From Tetradesmus obliquus (taxonomy: Eukaryota > Chlorophyta > Chlorophyceae > Sphaeropleales > Scenedesmaceae): a stretch of DNA of 64,000 nt. Where the stretch lies: NCBI GenBank assembly GCA_030272155.1, contig CP126193.1, positions 2,480,001 to 2,544,000 on the forward strand, in the 5' to 3' direction. Shown one piece after another: positions 1 to 11,923 of the stretch (positions are counted from its first letter, which is position 1; the number at the start of each line of letters is the position of its first letter). Below the pieces are notes generated by a model. The model saw nothing but the letters and a program-made list of their open reading frames with translations, was not told where the DNA came from and ran no database searches. A program made the position numbers and the translations under genes.

Positions 1-1273
1 GTAGCCTCTTGACTCCTTTTAAACAAACTACGCAGCGCCGGTGTATCGCCCTAGCCAGCAGACAGTCAGATCGCAGCCTCAGCGAACACGACGGGGGGCT
101 GCTGCGCAAGGCCGTGCTTGCAACAGCTGTGTGTTGCGTGTTTGCGAGTAATGTAGGAGCTGCTCGGGCAGATAGCCAGAACTGGGTGCCTAGGAGGCAC
201 CACAGGCACATAGGCGAGCGCTTCACTGACACTTGGGCAGACAGCATCGTAGAGGTACGTGTAAGGGTCAACAAGGTCATTTTCAACTCTGTACCTTCCT
301 TTAAAAGCAGTGCCGGAGCTTGCACTGCTAGCTGACAGGCGTATCTTGCTGCTGGACATTCATGCTGTTCAGCAAGAGCAGCAGCAGGCTCTGCAATGCC
401 ATGGTCAGCTGTGTAAGCAGTCCAGCAGCAATGCTGGCTTGTCAGTGTTGTTTTCGTTTGCTTTTGCAGATTGAGCAGGTCACTTCCTCGCGGGTCAGGG
501 ATCTGGAAAAGCAGCTAGAGCAGGAGCGCAAGCGTGCAGACGTGAGCACCGCGTTTGCAGCAGCGTTGAGGCAGTTGCATGTACCGCTTTCACAGCTTCG
601 TGTGCATTGCTACAGCCATCATATCCGCATGTTTATGCGCTGCTCTGGCCATTTGCTGGTGGCCAGGCTGCATGAGTAGCAACAAAACCAGCACACGCGG
701 CGTTGTGGTGGCACAGGTTGCGGTGCAAGTGTATTTGCTCGCAACAGCCCGACTCCCATAAACTGCTACAGCAATCTGTCGTCGCTGACTGATGTTCGTC
801 GCTACCTGTGCATGTGTGTCTGCTGTGCAGTCAGAAGCCAGCAAGCGGCGAGAGGCTGAGCAGAAGTTCAAGCTGCTCAGTTTGCAGCAGGTGCGATGCT
901 GCTGCAGCAGCAGCAGCAGCAGCAGCGGTAGCACAGCGATAGCGCAGCATGCGTCGCGTTGCAATGGCGGTGCACGCCGTCAAACTAGTTGCAGCAGCAG
1001 CGCATTGCTCAACGCATGTACTGCAAGTAACCTGCAGGCCGCAGCTGTGCGCAGCAAGCATTACAGCTGTGATTTGCTGTACTTATGCCATCACACGCAG
1101 CTCCGTTATGCTAGCCAGCTCCGGATGCAAACATATGCTGCCCCAGCAAAGCAGTTGCCGCGCTGCTGCTGCTGCTTCAGCCAGCCACTCTTCCTCTTGT
1201 TCTGTCTGACCCTTGATCACTCTCCTTCACCCCTGCTGCGCTTGTCTGTGCTGCTTATCTGCTTCCACAATCA

Positions 1274-1310
<37 letters not shown>

Positions 1311-3987
1311 CAGAAGTCAGCGCGGCCTGCAGACGATGACACGTGGCTCAGCATCAAGGTGGCTGGCGCAGACGTGACAGGGCCCCTGGCCTTTGCGCTG
1401 CTGTTTGGCGGCATCTACGCAGCCTGGAGCAGCAGCAATGAAGCCAAGGCGCGGCAGCAGCAGGGCAGATGGGTGTATGACCGCGGCCTGGGAGGCAAGA
1501 AGGTGAAGAGAGTCTGCTGCAGCTGCTGTATTTAAGTACTTGCAAGCTGCAGATGGCCATCATCAGCTGCGGGCATGCCAAGCAACAGCATGGCAGCATG
1601 CAGTGCTGAATTGCTTAGTTGCTTACATGCTTAGGTGCTTGGTGCCTGGTTCACTTGGTGCCCGTGTATGCTTGCTGCTGGTGTGTGCATGCAAGTCAAC
1701 ACGTTCTCTGAGTTGTACGCCCGCTGCTGCGTGCGCGTGTTGTGCTTGGTGCAGGTGTGGGTGCCGTACAAGACAGGCGCAGCAGCAGGCAGCAGCGACC
1801 TGCCGGAGCAGCTGTCTGATGCCGCCTTTGAGGAGCTCACCAGCAAGGCAGCAGGCCTGGCAGCAGAGCAGCGACGGAAGGAGCAGCCCTACCAGCCACC
1901 CAGCTGGTGAGCTTGCTGCTGCTGCTGCTGCTGTACTCTGCAACAAGTTGTCGGCGAGGAGTGTGGGCTGAAGCAACACATTGCTCCTAATGAAGCAAAC
2001 GGCATGTGCATTGTGTCTGTAGCCGAGCAAATGGCGGGTGTCCTGCGCTGCAGCTGCCTGTGATGCACGCTCTGAACACTTGTTGTGCCACTGCGCAGGC
2101 TGGCCTGCAGTCATGCGTGGCTTTGTGTCCAGCAATCAGCTATGCATGCAGCATTCTGTTCTGCTGGATGGCTCAGCGACGCTATATGCCCATGCCTCAC
2201 ACGCTGCGCTGCTGCTGCTGCTGCTGCTGCTGCTGTGTGCCAGGTGGCAGGCGCCCATGAGCTTTGCAGCAGACGACGCCACGCGTGCAGCAGCGCAGAT
2301 GCAAGCTAGCGCGCTGCTGGCGCGCATAGAGCAGGCAAAGAACAGGGGCGAGGATTACAAGATCAGCGACATTGCGCTGCTGCGCCGTATCTGCCAGGCT
2401 GGCGGCGGCGTGACAGTGGACACGCGCACCGTGGGCGGGCGGGACGCCATTTATAAGGGAGCAGTGGAAGCAGCGATGCGCAGGTGGGTTGTTGCTTGGC
2501 TGCTGTGGAAACGCGTGACTGGGGCTGGTGCAGCACAGTGCAGCGTAGACAACCGACTGGAGTTAGTGGTAGGGATGTTTTGAGCTAGTGCGCGAGTGTT
2601 GTTCTCTGCTGGTCGACAGGCTGATTGCACAGCTTGATTGTTGCACGTGAACAGGTACTTGCTGTGTAGCGTGTTGCAATCCTGCCTCGCCTCTCGTCTA
2701 AGCATTCCTTTATGCATGTTCCCAATACAACACCTCTGTGATGTTGCAGGTGCCTGGAGCCGATCAGTGTGGACGAGGCCGACCTGGCTGAGGAGGCCTC
2801 GCTGCAGTTTCCCCACAACATGTCAATACTCAACACGGCTGCCTTTCTCAGCGCATGATCTATCACACAACCACGTCATCTAATGCACAACCCCGTATCA
2901 TGCACGTCTTCGCAGGTGCCTGGAGCCCAGCAGTGTGGACGAGGCCGACCTGGCTGAGGAGGCCCCGCTGGCTTTCACATTTTACATATCCCGACAGTCT
3001 GCCTTTGTCAGTGCAGCGACAACATAACCATCCTTATTCTGCACGTCTTCGCAGGTGCCTGGAGCCCAGCAGTGTGGACGAGGCCGACCTGGCTGAGGAG
3101 GCGCCGCTGGCGTTGCACTTCCATCATCCGAATGTGTCTGCCACATCAGCATCATAAGTATCTTTCTCCTTCTGCGTGCAGGTGCCTGGAGCCGAGCAGT
3201 GTGGATGAGGCCGATCTGGCCGATGTGAGCCCGCTGGCGTTTGTGGCGGGCGTGGCGCAGGACGTGCAGATCCCCGACGAGCGCGCCGTGAGCCTGGCCG
3301 CAAACTGGGTGGCGGGCGCGTGCAGGGCGCGCGTGGTGGAGGTGCGCTGCACATTGTGTATGTTGTGGCGCTGCGTTGAGATGGATGTGTCTGACGGTGC
3401 TTCAAGGCTTCATGGCAGCCAGCAGGGGGCAGTGCTGTGCGTGCGCTGCCATGGTGCATGCTTGATTGTGCTGCGACTTGCTACACGCACACGCATGATG
3501 CAGCTGCCTGAGCTGTGGTCTGGCGGGAGGGATGCCTGCGGTGTCTGGCAAGAGGCTGCGGCAATTGTCAGCATGGTGCTGGTTGCTTTCAATTTGCCAG
3601 CGAGCCAGTTCTGTGTTGCTGTTGTACCCTTGGTGGGCAGCACTCTGCAATCACTTGTCACTATCTGCCTGCGCTGCCATGCACTGCTGTGCAACTGCTT
3701 GCTGCTGCTGCCCTGCAATACATTGCCTTCGCTGCTCCTACCAGGCCTACACCGCTGCCAAGAAGGGCGACGACGTGCTGTGCGCGACAGCCCTAGCGCA
3801 GCTGTCAAGCCTGCTGCAGGGCATGCCAGTGTTAGAGGCAGGCAGCAGCCAGGTGGGCCTCATCTCAGATGAACTGAAGGGCTGGGCTGATGGCGAGACG
3901 CTGCAGCGGCTGTACGGCCTGGCGATGCAGCTGGTGGAGCCGCAGCAGCAGCAGCTGGTGAGCAGCATGCTGGGCATGCGCAGCTAG
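1..3987 (+). CDS. Chloroplast-targeted membrane protein of unknown function, left copy (5' end outside window)
   Basis: Exons 1-254 (partial), 470-541, 831-890, 1311-1502, 1755-1906, 2244-2483, 3182-3341 and 3745-3987 join with consistent phase at GT-AG introns. I do not recognise the family. From the complete copy at 34251 the protein is 481 residues. It has a basic, Ser/Thr-rich leader followed by a hydrophobic stretch ending in an A-x-A-like site (GAARAD), as in bipartite plastid/thylakoid leaders; then a charged heptad-like helix (RVRDLEKQLEQERKRAD, then SEASKRREAEQKFK), a short membrane segment (GPLAFALLFGGIYAAW), the motif DRGLGGKKVWVPY and a soluble helical C-terminal half. Thylakoid or envelope location is inferred from the leader. 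The gene converges on the ZIP gene. Exon 7 is preceded by three echo copies of its own start. Confidence 0.75.
2750..3181 (+). repeat. Three tandem echoes of the acceptor side of exon 7
   Basis: Starts at 2750, 2916 and 3055 repeat the start of the real exon at 3182 (tgcctggagcc, encoding CLEP-SVDEADLAE) together with the upstream pyrimidine tract and cag acceptor. Each copy keeps about 60 exon-like bases and then runs into non-coding sequence without a clear donor. Periods are 166, 139 and 127 bases. The echoes are in frame with the upstream exon, so use of their acceptors would add a few codons before a stop. Confidence 0.9.
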
Positions 3988-4165
3988 CGGGGGTGTTTGT
4001 TTGTGAGCGGAGCTGTGGCAGCAGCTGTGGCAGCAGCAGCTGGTGAGCAGCATCCTGGCAAGTACAGCAGCCCTAATTGTTTGTTGCAAGCTGTTCAGCA
4101 GCTGTGGCAGCAACTGCGACAGCAGCAGCTGGGCATGCGCAACTAGCGGGGTGTTTGTTTGGGAA
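3950..4165 (+). repeat. Degenerate tandem echoes of the 3' end of the first gene
   Basis: The last codons, the stop and the following bases (cagctggtgagcagcat...ctgggcatgcgcagctagcgg) recur in decayed form at about 4030-4065 and 4120-4165. The second echo repeats the stop and the downstream ggtgtttgttt. This is the same kind of local duplication as the intron echoes, here at a gene end. Confidence 0.7.
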
Positions 4166-5598
4166 CAGAGCTGTGGCAGCAGCTGCGGCTGCAGCAGCAG
4201 CAGCAGCGCCGCAGCAGCCATGGCAGCAGCTGCGGCTGCAGTTGTGATTGGTCAGCAGCAAGCTGGGCATACGCAGCTGGCGGAGCTGTTTGGCAGCTGC
4301 AGCTGTGGTTTTTGCATAGGCCCTAAGCTGCTGTGGATGACTGGTCGGTGCGTAACGCTGCAGCTGTTCTTGTATAGGCGGCATGCTGAAGCAGCTCTAG
4401 CAGTGTGCTGTGTACCCGTGTGCACAGCAGCAACAGCTGTGCAGTGCTCCTGGTGATGCTGCTTCCTGCTTGCAATGTTTGCAGACAGCTATGTAAATCA
4501 ACTGGCTACAAAGTAGATGTGGTGATTGGTTTTCAACCATGAGTATGAGTTTGAGCAACAGTAACTGAAGAATGAATGGGAGAGCTTAGCGGGAAGGAAC
4601 TCTCATTCCCCGGGTTTCTATTGGGCTAGATTACTACTTGCTTGGTGGGCGTTACACAGCAGCATGGTCTACTGTTGCGCCTTGTCTGACAGAGCACGCA
4701 CCTCAAGAGCTTACACAGACAGTAGCCGATGCGGAGTTGCCATGCAGTACACAGGCAACCCTGCCTGTTTGGGGAGCCAATGACAGGCTTATCAGGGCAT
4801 AAGTACACTTGAAGTTGGGACGCCATTAGCCCAGCCCTTGTCAGCTGTGCTAGATCATGCAAAATTCACAGCGCACAGATGCACAATTCAAGTAGACCGT
4901 ATACTGAGGCAACGCTGTCAGGACAAACAGCTGGCCACTGCATTTGAGTGTGTCAGGAACTGCCGACTGTCAGGATTTGCCTTGCGGCAAAATGAAGTGC
5001 TGAAGCCTGTGGTCTTGTCGAGCCGTCAAACCCTAGTCAAACCCTGGTCAAATTCTACAATTGTCAAGTAATACACTTGGCTTGTCACGCGCTGTTGAGT
5101 CGTGAGCCATCAGGCTCCTCTATTGATAACAATCTCTACTCCAAATGGCTGCAGAAACTGCAATACTTGCTAGTAGCAGCCAGGTGACTGTTTGCGAGTA
5201 GGCACTGTGTGTAAAACACATGCACCAACAAGCATCCAGACAACCAAGCGACACCACCCCTGTCCCCTGGTCAAACAATCACAACGTGCTGGTTGCTAGG
5301 CACAACAACCAATGAGCCCGCCGCAGCACTGCTGGCAGCAGCACGTTGCTGCTGCCGCTTGCTGCCGCTGCTCCCACCATGCCCTGCACACCGGCTGCTG
5401 CGTCTAACCCCCAAAGCCAACCAGCCCCTCATGCTGCCGCTGCAGCAACACACCCGCTGGCATGGAAACGCACCAATCGGCCAGCACTTTATCACTGACT
5501 GAATACCTGCGGCTGTGAATCAACACACGCACACATATCATGCACCAACAAACACTAGCTGCAGCCATGGCTTGAGTACATCAAATCCATCACCAAAC
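3988..5598. other. Convergent intergenic region
   Basis: This is the 3' flank between the first gene (+) and the ZIP gene (-). It holds the tail echoes, CAG-rich sequence to about 4450 and then ordinary AT-richer sequence. I see no coding exon in 4500-5598. An imperfect hairpin (gaatgggagag...ctctcattc) lies near 4571-4607. Confidence 0.6.
4492..4496 (+). terminator. Candidate TGTAA poly(A) signal of the first gene
   Basis: First TGTAA after the stop at 3987, about 505 bases downstream. TGTAA is the usual poly(A) signal in chlorophycean algae. The long 3' UTR makes this tentative. Confidence 0.4.
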
Positions 5599-5768
5599 TC
5601 AAGCCCAGATGCCAAGCGCGCACATTGCGCCAGCACCCAGCACCACTGCCAGGTACATGCAGAAGCGCAGGCCGGGCCGCACGGTGAGGTCTCCCTTGCT
5701 GAACTCCTCTGCCAGCAGCTGGTTGAGGCCGATGTACAGCAGCATGCCGCCTGCAGAAACAGAGACAT

Positions 5769-5809
<41 letters not shown>

Positions 5810-6220
5810 GCCCGTGTCAGATAATGAGCGATGAGCTGGAAGAGGCCGATGTACAGCAGCATGCCGCCTGCAGAAGAAACAACATAACAGCAGCAGCAGC
5901 AACGGCAGCGGCAGCAGCGGCAGCAGCAGCAGCACACGTTACATGGTCGACTAATGACGAGAGGTGTGGTGCCTTGTCCATTGTCCTTGCTGCTGACCCT
6001 CAGCGGTACTGCCAGCTGTGCATTGCCCCTGGACAGCAGCGGCACTGCCAGCAGTGAGCTGGCTCGACAGCTGCCAACATGCATATCGGGTGGTCCGACA
6101 TTCCGCCTTGCAAAGCAACGATACACACCTGACACGCCGTTGAGGCCGCCCTGCACGGCGCGGTTGGTGAGGCTGGTGGCGTCGTAGGTTGAGGCGATGG
6201 TGATGCCGATGGCAATGCCT

Positions 6221-6253
<33 letters not shown>

Positions 6254-7971
6254 CAGTTATAGCAGCAGCAGTATGCAGACGCTGTGCCAGCGCGTTGTGA
6301 GGGGAAGTGAAAGGGACAGATGGTGATGCCAATTGCAATGCCTGCAGAGGCGCATCATTAGTGACCGAAAGTGAGGGGATGTGGAAGGAAGAGATGGTGG
6401 CCCGGCTGAGTGTGGCCGGGGGTGGCGCCAATGCGTGTGCAGCCTCAGCAATAGGGGCGGTGTGCTTGGCTGCAGCTGCGTCTAACGGCTTGCTGCTACA
6501 CCTGCCTGAACAGCACACGAACAAAGCAATCTCCACCCAGCCATGCAACTGCTGCGAGTGCTGCGCTGTGCTGCTGTTGCCCCAGGCACCCACCTGCAGG
6601 CGTTGTCACGCTGTACACAAACAGCATCAGCACCTTCTTGAGGGTCGAGAAGCTGGTCAGGGCCAGCACAGAGCCCAGAGCCAAACCCTCCAGGCCCTGA
6701 TGGATTGCCAGTGCCGTAATCAGTGTCAGCACCAGCTGCTTGTCCCCCGTTATAACCCCCACGCCGATGCCGATAATAACACTGTGGAAGATGCAGCCGA
6801 GCTCCATCGTGACAGCAGTGACACCCTGCCTGATCGTCTTCATCTTCGTTGCTGCTTCTGACACATTCTCTGAGGAGCTGCTGTGAATGCGGTGGCAGTG
6901 GAAATCGGCTCCCTTTTTAGGGGTCGAGTTTGAGTGATGCTCTGTGCTTGTGACAGCGCAGGTACTGGAGTCCTTATCCTCCTCCTCCTGCTCTTGAAGC
7001 TCGTTCCTGTATGACTCGGGGGCCAGTATGCCTGCAAGAGTGCTGTCAAGGATGACCAGCAGCAGGATGCCCGCCAGGATGGCGCAGCCGCCGACAGGCA
7101 CTGGGAACTTCAGCGGCAGCCCATCAAGCTGCTCCAGCGCCTGCGGGCAGCACAACAGCACAGGACCCAGGTTAAGAACTAATTCAACATGTGAACATGT
7201 GAAGTGCGCAGGTTGGAGAATGGCTGCGGTATGCCATCACGTGCCTTGCTGTTTTGTACCGGGAAATGGCTGGTTCAATAGGTGGCTGCAAACAGCGGTT
7301 GCACGCAAAACAGGTTGAGCCTTGCAGTGTGGTGCTGCTTCCTGCCATGTGCTCAAAAGCTGCCGAGTGCGCTGCTGGACACTAAAGCAGCAGCGTACAG
7401 CAGCATGCTGGCGCGGCAGGAAGTCTGTCCCACCTCAGGCACGATGTGCACCAGCGCCAGCGCTGTGATGACACCTCCGCTGAATGCGCGCAGCAGCCGC
7501 GGCACCACTGTGTTGGTGCTCCTGAACCAAAGGGTGATCAAGCTGCACATGGAAGCTGCAAAGATGACAAACAGCCCAGCCACCCTGCAGCATGACAGCA
7601 CACAAGTGCAGACGGCAGTGTCTCAGCTGTCTGCTGATGTGGTCTTGATGGTGACACGCATTCCGTCAGCTGTACCATTCTGCACAGACCTAGGTCTAAT
7701 GTGAGTATGGCGAAGGAGCTCTGTCAGCAATGCTGATGCCCTGCCAGTGTTGTAGGTGCCTTACTGCCAGTGCAGCAGGCAGGCCGCTGCTCCTGCTGCT
7801 GCTGCTCTTCTGCACTGCCTGCAGCTGGGTTGCATGCTCAAGCTGGTATCCATACATAGCGAGTGGCTGTTACCTGAGCTCCCAGCCGGCTGACATCAGC
7901 GGATGTCCCCCAGCATTCGCGCCCTCCTGCTGGTGCGCATGGACGTGCTCGAGTCCAAGGAGCAGCCGCAT
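5599..7971 (-). CDS. ZIP-family metal transporter, left copy
   Basis: Exons in coding order 7874-7971, 7434-7584, 6594-7140, 6129-6218 and 5599-5750 give 345 residues in a closed frame. ZIP proteins move Zn/Fe-type divalent metals into the cytosol. Eight membrane segments are visible. TM2 has HIVPE. TM4 has HSVIIGIGVGV and TM5 has HQGLEGLALG, the paired metal-site helices of the family. TM6 has TTPAGGIAIGITIAST, and the C-terminus is hydrophobic (ALGIWA). The TM3-TM4 loop is His-containing (EHHSN, FHCHRIH), the usual cytosolic metal-sensing loop. The start is the ATG at 7971, followed by a 33-residue N-terminus with HVHAHQ. The metal is not predictable from sequence. Exons 4 and 5 each have an acceptor-side echo. 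Confidence 0.9.
5766..5890 (-). repeat. CAG run and echo of ZIP exon 5 start
   Basis: Between a pure CAG run (about 5770-5808) and a second CAG-rich tract (from about 5889) lies a copy of the exon 5 acceptor plus about 45 coding bases (GGMLLYIGL, then diverging). It sits upstream of the real exon 5 in the sense direction. Confidence 0.85.
6219..6350 (-). repeat. CAG run and echo of ZIP exon 4 start
   Basis: A CAG run at 6221-6250 abuts the acceptor of exon 4. At about 6319-6350 the acceptor and the first about 27 coding bases (GIAIGITI) are repeated. Confidence 0.8.
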
Positions 7972-8621
7972 CTTGACTCCTCCGCCAGATTAATTTGAGG
8001 AAGTTTAATTTTGGCAACACTTCACAACAAATACAGCAAATGTCGTGCCTAGGTGCAGTGCTTGCTGTGTACTGGCGTCCGCGCGTTTCGAGTTACACCA
8101 GCGGCAGCGACAGCTGGAGTCGTCGAATATGATACTTTAACTACTATGAGTGTGGTAGAAGACGGCTGCTGTCAGCTACAAAGCCCCCAAAGTGTTCGGG
8201 GCAGTGATTACCGCACTTTCGAAAAGTAACCCCCAGTGACCGATGGCGCACCCTGCAACAGTAGCAGTACTCTCAAACGCGTTTACATGAAGTTTCAGGT
8301 ATGATTAAAGGACGGAGCCGTTAATACAGGCATTGACGTGCACCGGTCTCGCTTGAAAGGACACGCCCTGCTCAAGGCAACAACTGCAGTAAGAGCCGGT
8401 ATAAAAGAATAGCAGGCGACACGCATTGCAGTAGCCGGTCAAAATGATCGAATGCACAGTTACAGCTCACCAAACTAGGCGATCCAAGCCTGAGCACGTG
8501 GCATGGCACGTGTCACCCAGCTGTGCCAAGCACTGCAGCAGGCAGCCACAGCATGCACACAACACACTGACGCTCCTGCGTCCCTGCAACCCAAAAGAGC
8601 ACACACAAACACAGAAACCGC
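7972..8621. other. Spacer: ZIP 5' flank and HARS 3' UTR
   Basis: This 650-base spacer separates the ZIP start from the HARS stop, both on the minus strand. No exon is visible. A minus-strand TGTAA at 8460-8464 probably ends HARS. The remaining about 490 bases should hold the ZIP promoter. Confidence 0.55.
8460..8464 (-). terminator. Candidate TGTAA poly(A) signal of HARS (left copy)
   Basis: TTACA on the plus strand, 158 bases past the HARS stop codon. The same site occurs in the right copy at 42783-42787. Confidence 0.5.
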
Positions 8622-11600
8622 TCATGCTAGCTGGTCCACGGGCACCTCTGTCTGCTCACGTGAAGCCAGATCCTTCACAGCCACAGCACCCCGCTCCCAC
8701 TCCCCGCCGCCAACAAGCAGCAGCCGTGCAGCGCCGCTGCGCTCAGCATGCTTGAAGGCCCACTTCATCTTCTTGGCTTCCAAAATAACATCCACGCGGC
8801 GGCCGGCGGCACGCAGGCGGGCTGCGATGCCGCAGGCTGCGGGCCGCAAGCTCTCGTCCATCACCATGATGACGTCATCCACCTGCAGCAGCACAGCCAG
8901 TGATTGTGCAATTACTCGCTCCAGTAATTGTGCATTCACTCCTGAATATTGTATAAATTCGTCCTTTGACAGTCAGCCGCCGCCGTCAGTAGCAGCAGCA
9001 ACTCAACAGGGACACTCACTCATGTCAACGCATGAAATGCAATTGCTGCAGTGCAAACTACCATCAATCCAATGCCAACTATTCATACCACAAGCAGCAC
9101 TTGCAGCATCATGGTGACAGCAGAAAGCACACCAACAGCACCAGCAACGCCACTTAATAGGAAAAAACATGTACCTACCTGCTGAGTCAGCGCTGGCAGC
9201 TGAGGCTTATCCTTCCGCAGCTCCACAAATACAGCATCACCAACGCCATATAAACCATTTGAAACACAATCAGCACTGGCAGCATGACAGCAGAAAGCAC
9301 ACCAACAGCACCAGCAACACCTCGTTCTGGCACCCACCTGCTGAGTCAGCGCTGGCAGCAGCTGCTTGTCCTTCAGCAGCTCCACAATGACTGCATCACC
9401 AAAGCCAAAGCCAGCACAGGGCACGTCCTCGCCGCCGAATGTGCCCAGCAACTTGTCATAACGGCCGCCGCCGCAGATGGCACGCAGCTGCCCTGCCCGG
9501 TCAAAGCCCTCAAAGACAACCCCTGCAGGTGGTTTCAATGAACAAAGGTGCACCTTCAGAATGTGCATCGGTCACTTAGGGGCTGCTGACAGCAAGGGTT
9601 TTGTTGACTGCTGCACTCTTGGTGGTTTGACTGCTGCACTTCGAGGTGGAAGTGAAGCAGGTTGGTGCACAACGGGATGGTGCGGTGAAGTAATGATGGA
9701 TGTGTGCATTTAGATGTCCAGGGGTGAATGACTCAGGGTTGCGCGGGGTGGGTCAACCGCGAGTAAGTGAGCCCGGGCGGCTGCTGCCGCTGCTGGGCGG
9801 TGCCTTGTCCGCTGCCAGGCCCCACGGGGCAAGGGGCTGGAGCAAGGAAGCACCGCGCTGTGTATGCAAAGCATTAGGCCGTATGCTCCAAGCAACGTGG
9901 ACGACTCAGCCACCCGTACCCACCCACCACCGTCACAACCACCTGCAACCATTCATAACAAAACATGACAACATTCATAACAACAAATTACCAAAAACAG
10001 CGCACCTGTGTAGTAGGCCAGGCCGCGCACAACACCAGCATCAGACACCAGCCACTCCTGGAAGCCATACCCAACAACCATGTGTAAGTTTGCACGCATG
10101 AGGCTGCCCAGCAACCACGCTGCCGCTTCCCAACCACCACGCACACAACCCGACCGCTGCCGCTTCCCAGCCACCACTGTCGCAGCACCTGCAACTGTTC
10201 ATAAAAATAACATAACAACAAATCAAAACAAACAGCGCACCTGTGTAGTAGGCCAGGCCGCGCACCACACTAGCATCAAACACCAGCCACTCCTGGAAGC
10301 CATATCCGGCAGCCAGGGCCCACAGCTGCCGCAGGTCGCCCAGTGCGTCGTGGCCAGCAGGGCCTAGCAGCTCCCCTAGCTGGTCCAGGCTGCGGCACGA
10401 CAGCGCCGACAGAATGCCTGCAGTGCACAGAGCATTGCAATAGTTTAATTTCATTAGTCGAGTTTGTTGTTATTAGTTGATACAGGCAGTTGAAGAGGGG
10501 TCCCTACTTTCGGCAGGGCAGCAATGCTGGGCACAAGCACGGCGAGCATCAGAGCGCACAAGCAAGCACACAGAGCAGGAAATGCATAACAACACACCGT
10601 TCGTAACACCTGCCGGCACGGCCGCGCCGCATGCTCACCCTCTGTTGCGTCTGCGCTGACCCCTAGTGCCGCCAGCTCCGCTTCCACCTTGTCACGCGGC
10701 AGCTTCTCAAGCTTGTCCACAATCACACACACCTGCAGGCACGCGCACGCAGCGACAGTGTTCACAGTGAGCACAGTGTGCATAAAGGAGGCCTGTTACA
10801 CTGTGTACGTGGGCGATGGATAGGGTGCAGGAGTTGCTTAGTTCAGGATAAGAGGCCCTGGCTTGTAGGTGCTTGCACCTCCACAACCGCGCCACGCACA
10901 GCTCTCCACCAACACAGTTGACTTTGCCCGATCGCTTACGTGCAACATGCCATCTCTTTGTCAACAAGCTGCGCCTGAGCAGCCGCCGCAGCGCCGCACC
11001 TGTGCAAAGTTCTCGGGCGGCACGCTGTATCGCTCCAGCACCGCCGCCAGCACCTTGCGGCTGGACACCTTGATGCCCACGTCAGCAGCGCTGATGCCCA
11101 CACGGCTGAAGAAGGTGGTGATGGCTGCCAGCAGCTCGGCTTCAGCCTCCACACCTGCCGCAGGTCAAGAAATAACAACATAACACAATGACAACAGGTT
11201 ATGTGCCACGTGGCTGAAGAAGGTGGTGATGGCTGTCAGCAGCGCAGCCTCAGCCTCCACGCCTGCGACAACAAGCAGTACATGGCACAACATGATGTGA
11301 CAATGTAGCCTAAACCTACTTGCTGAGTAAATGAGAAATCACATGTCGGCTGCCAGCAGCTCGGCTTCAGCCTTCACATCTGCGGCAGGCCATGAAATAA
11401 CAACATAACACAACGACAATAGGTTATGTGCCCGCGCGGCTGAAGAAGGTGGTGATGGCTGCCAGCAGCTCAGCCTCAGCCTCCACACCTGCGGCAGGTC
11501 ATGAAATAACAACATAACAAAACAGAGATACGACATTACAGAACAGAGATACGTTATGTGCCCGACAGCCGAAGAAGGTCGTGATGGCAGCCAGCAGCTC

Positions 11601-11891
11601 AGCCTCAGCCTCCAAACCTGCAGCAAAGCCAACACGAAGCAGGGCATGAAAGCCCACAGCGTACAACATAATGCAGAGGTGTAGTGACCATGTCGATCCA
11701 TGTAGGGTACCAGCAGCTCAGCCTCACAATCCACACCGCAAGGAACGTAGGACACATGCGCATGCATTGCGCAACATGCTGCGCTGCGCTGCGTGCCCAC
11801 CTGGCACGCCCACGATGTCCATGTTCCACTGGTAGTGCTCCCGCCGCCTGCCGCGCGTCATGCGCTCGTAGCGCCAGCACTGGCGGCAGCA

Positions 11892-11923
<32 letters not shown>

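Noticed and set aside
592-1535. Long Cys/Ala/Ser/Leu frames across CAG-CTG runs (many places)
   Set aside because: Trinucleotide runs leave all frames open. The compositions are single-residue runs with no conserved motifs, crossing real splice sites.
5028-5055. Telomere-like tcaaaccctag / tcaaaccctgg
   Set aside because: Only two short imperfect units. Not an interstitial telomere array.
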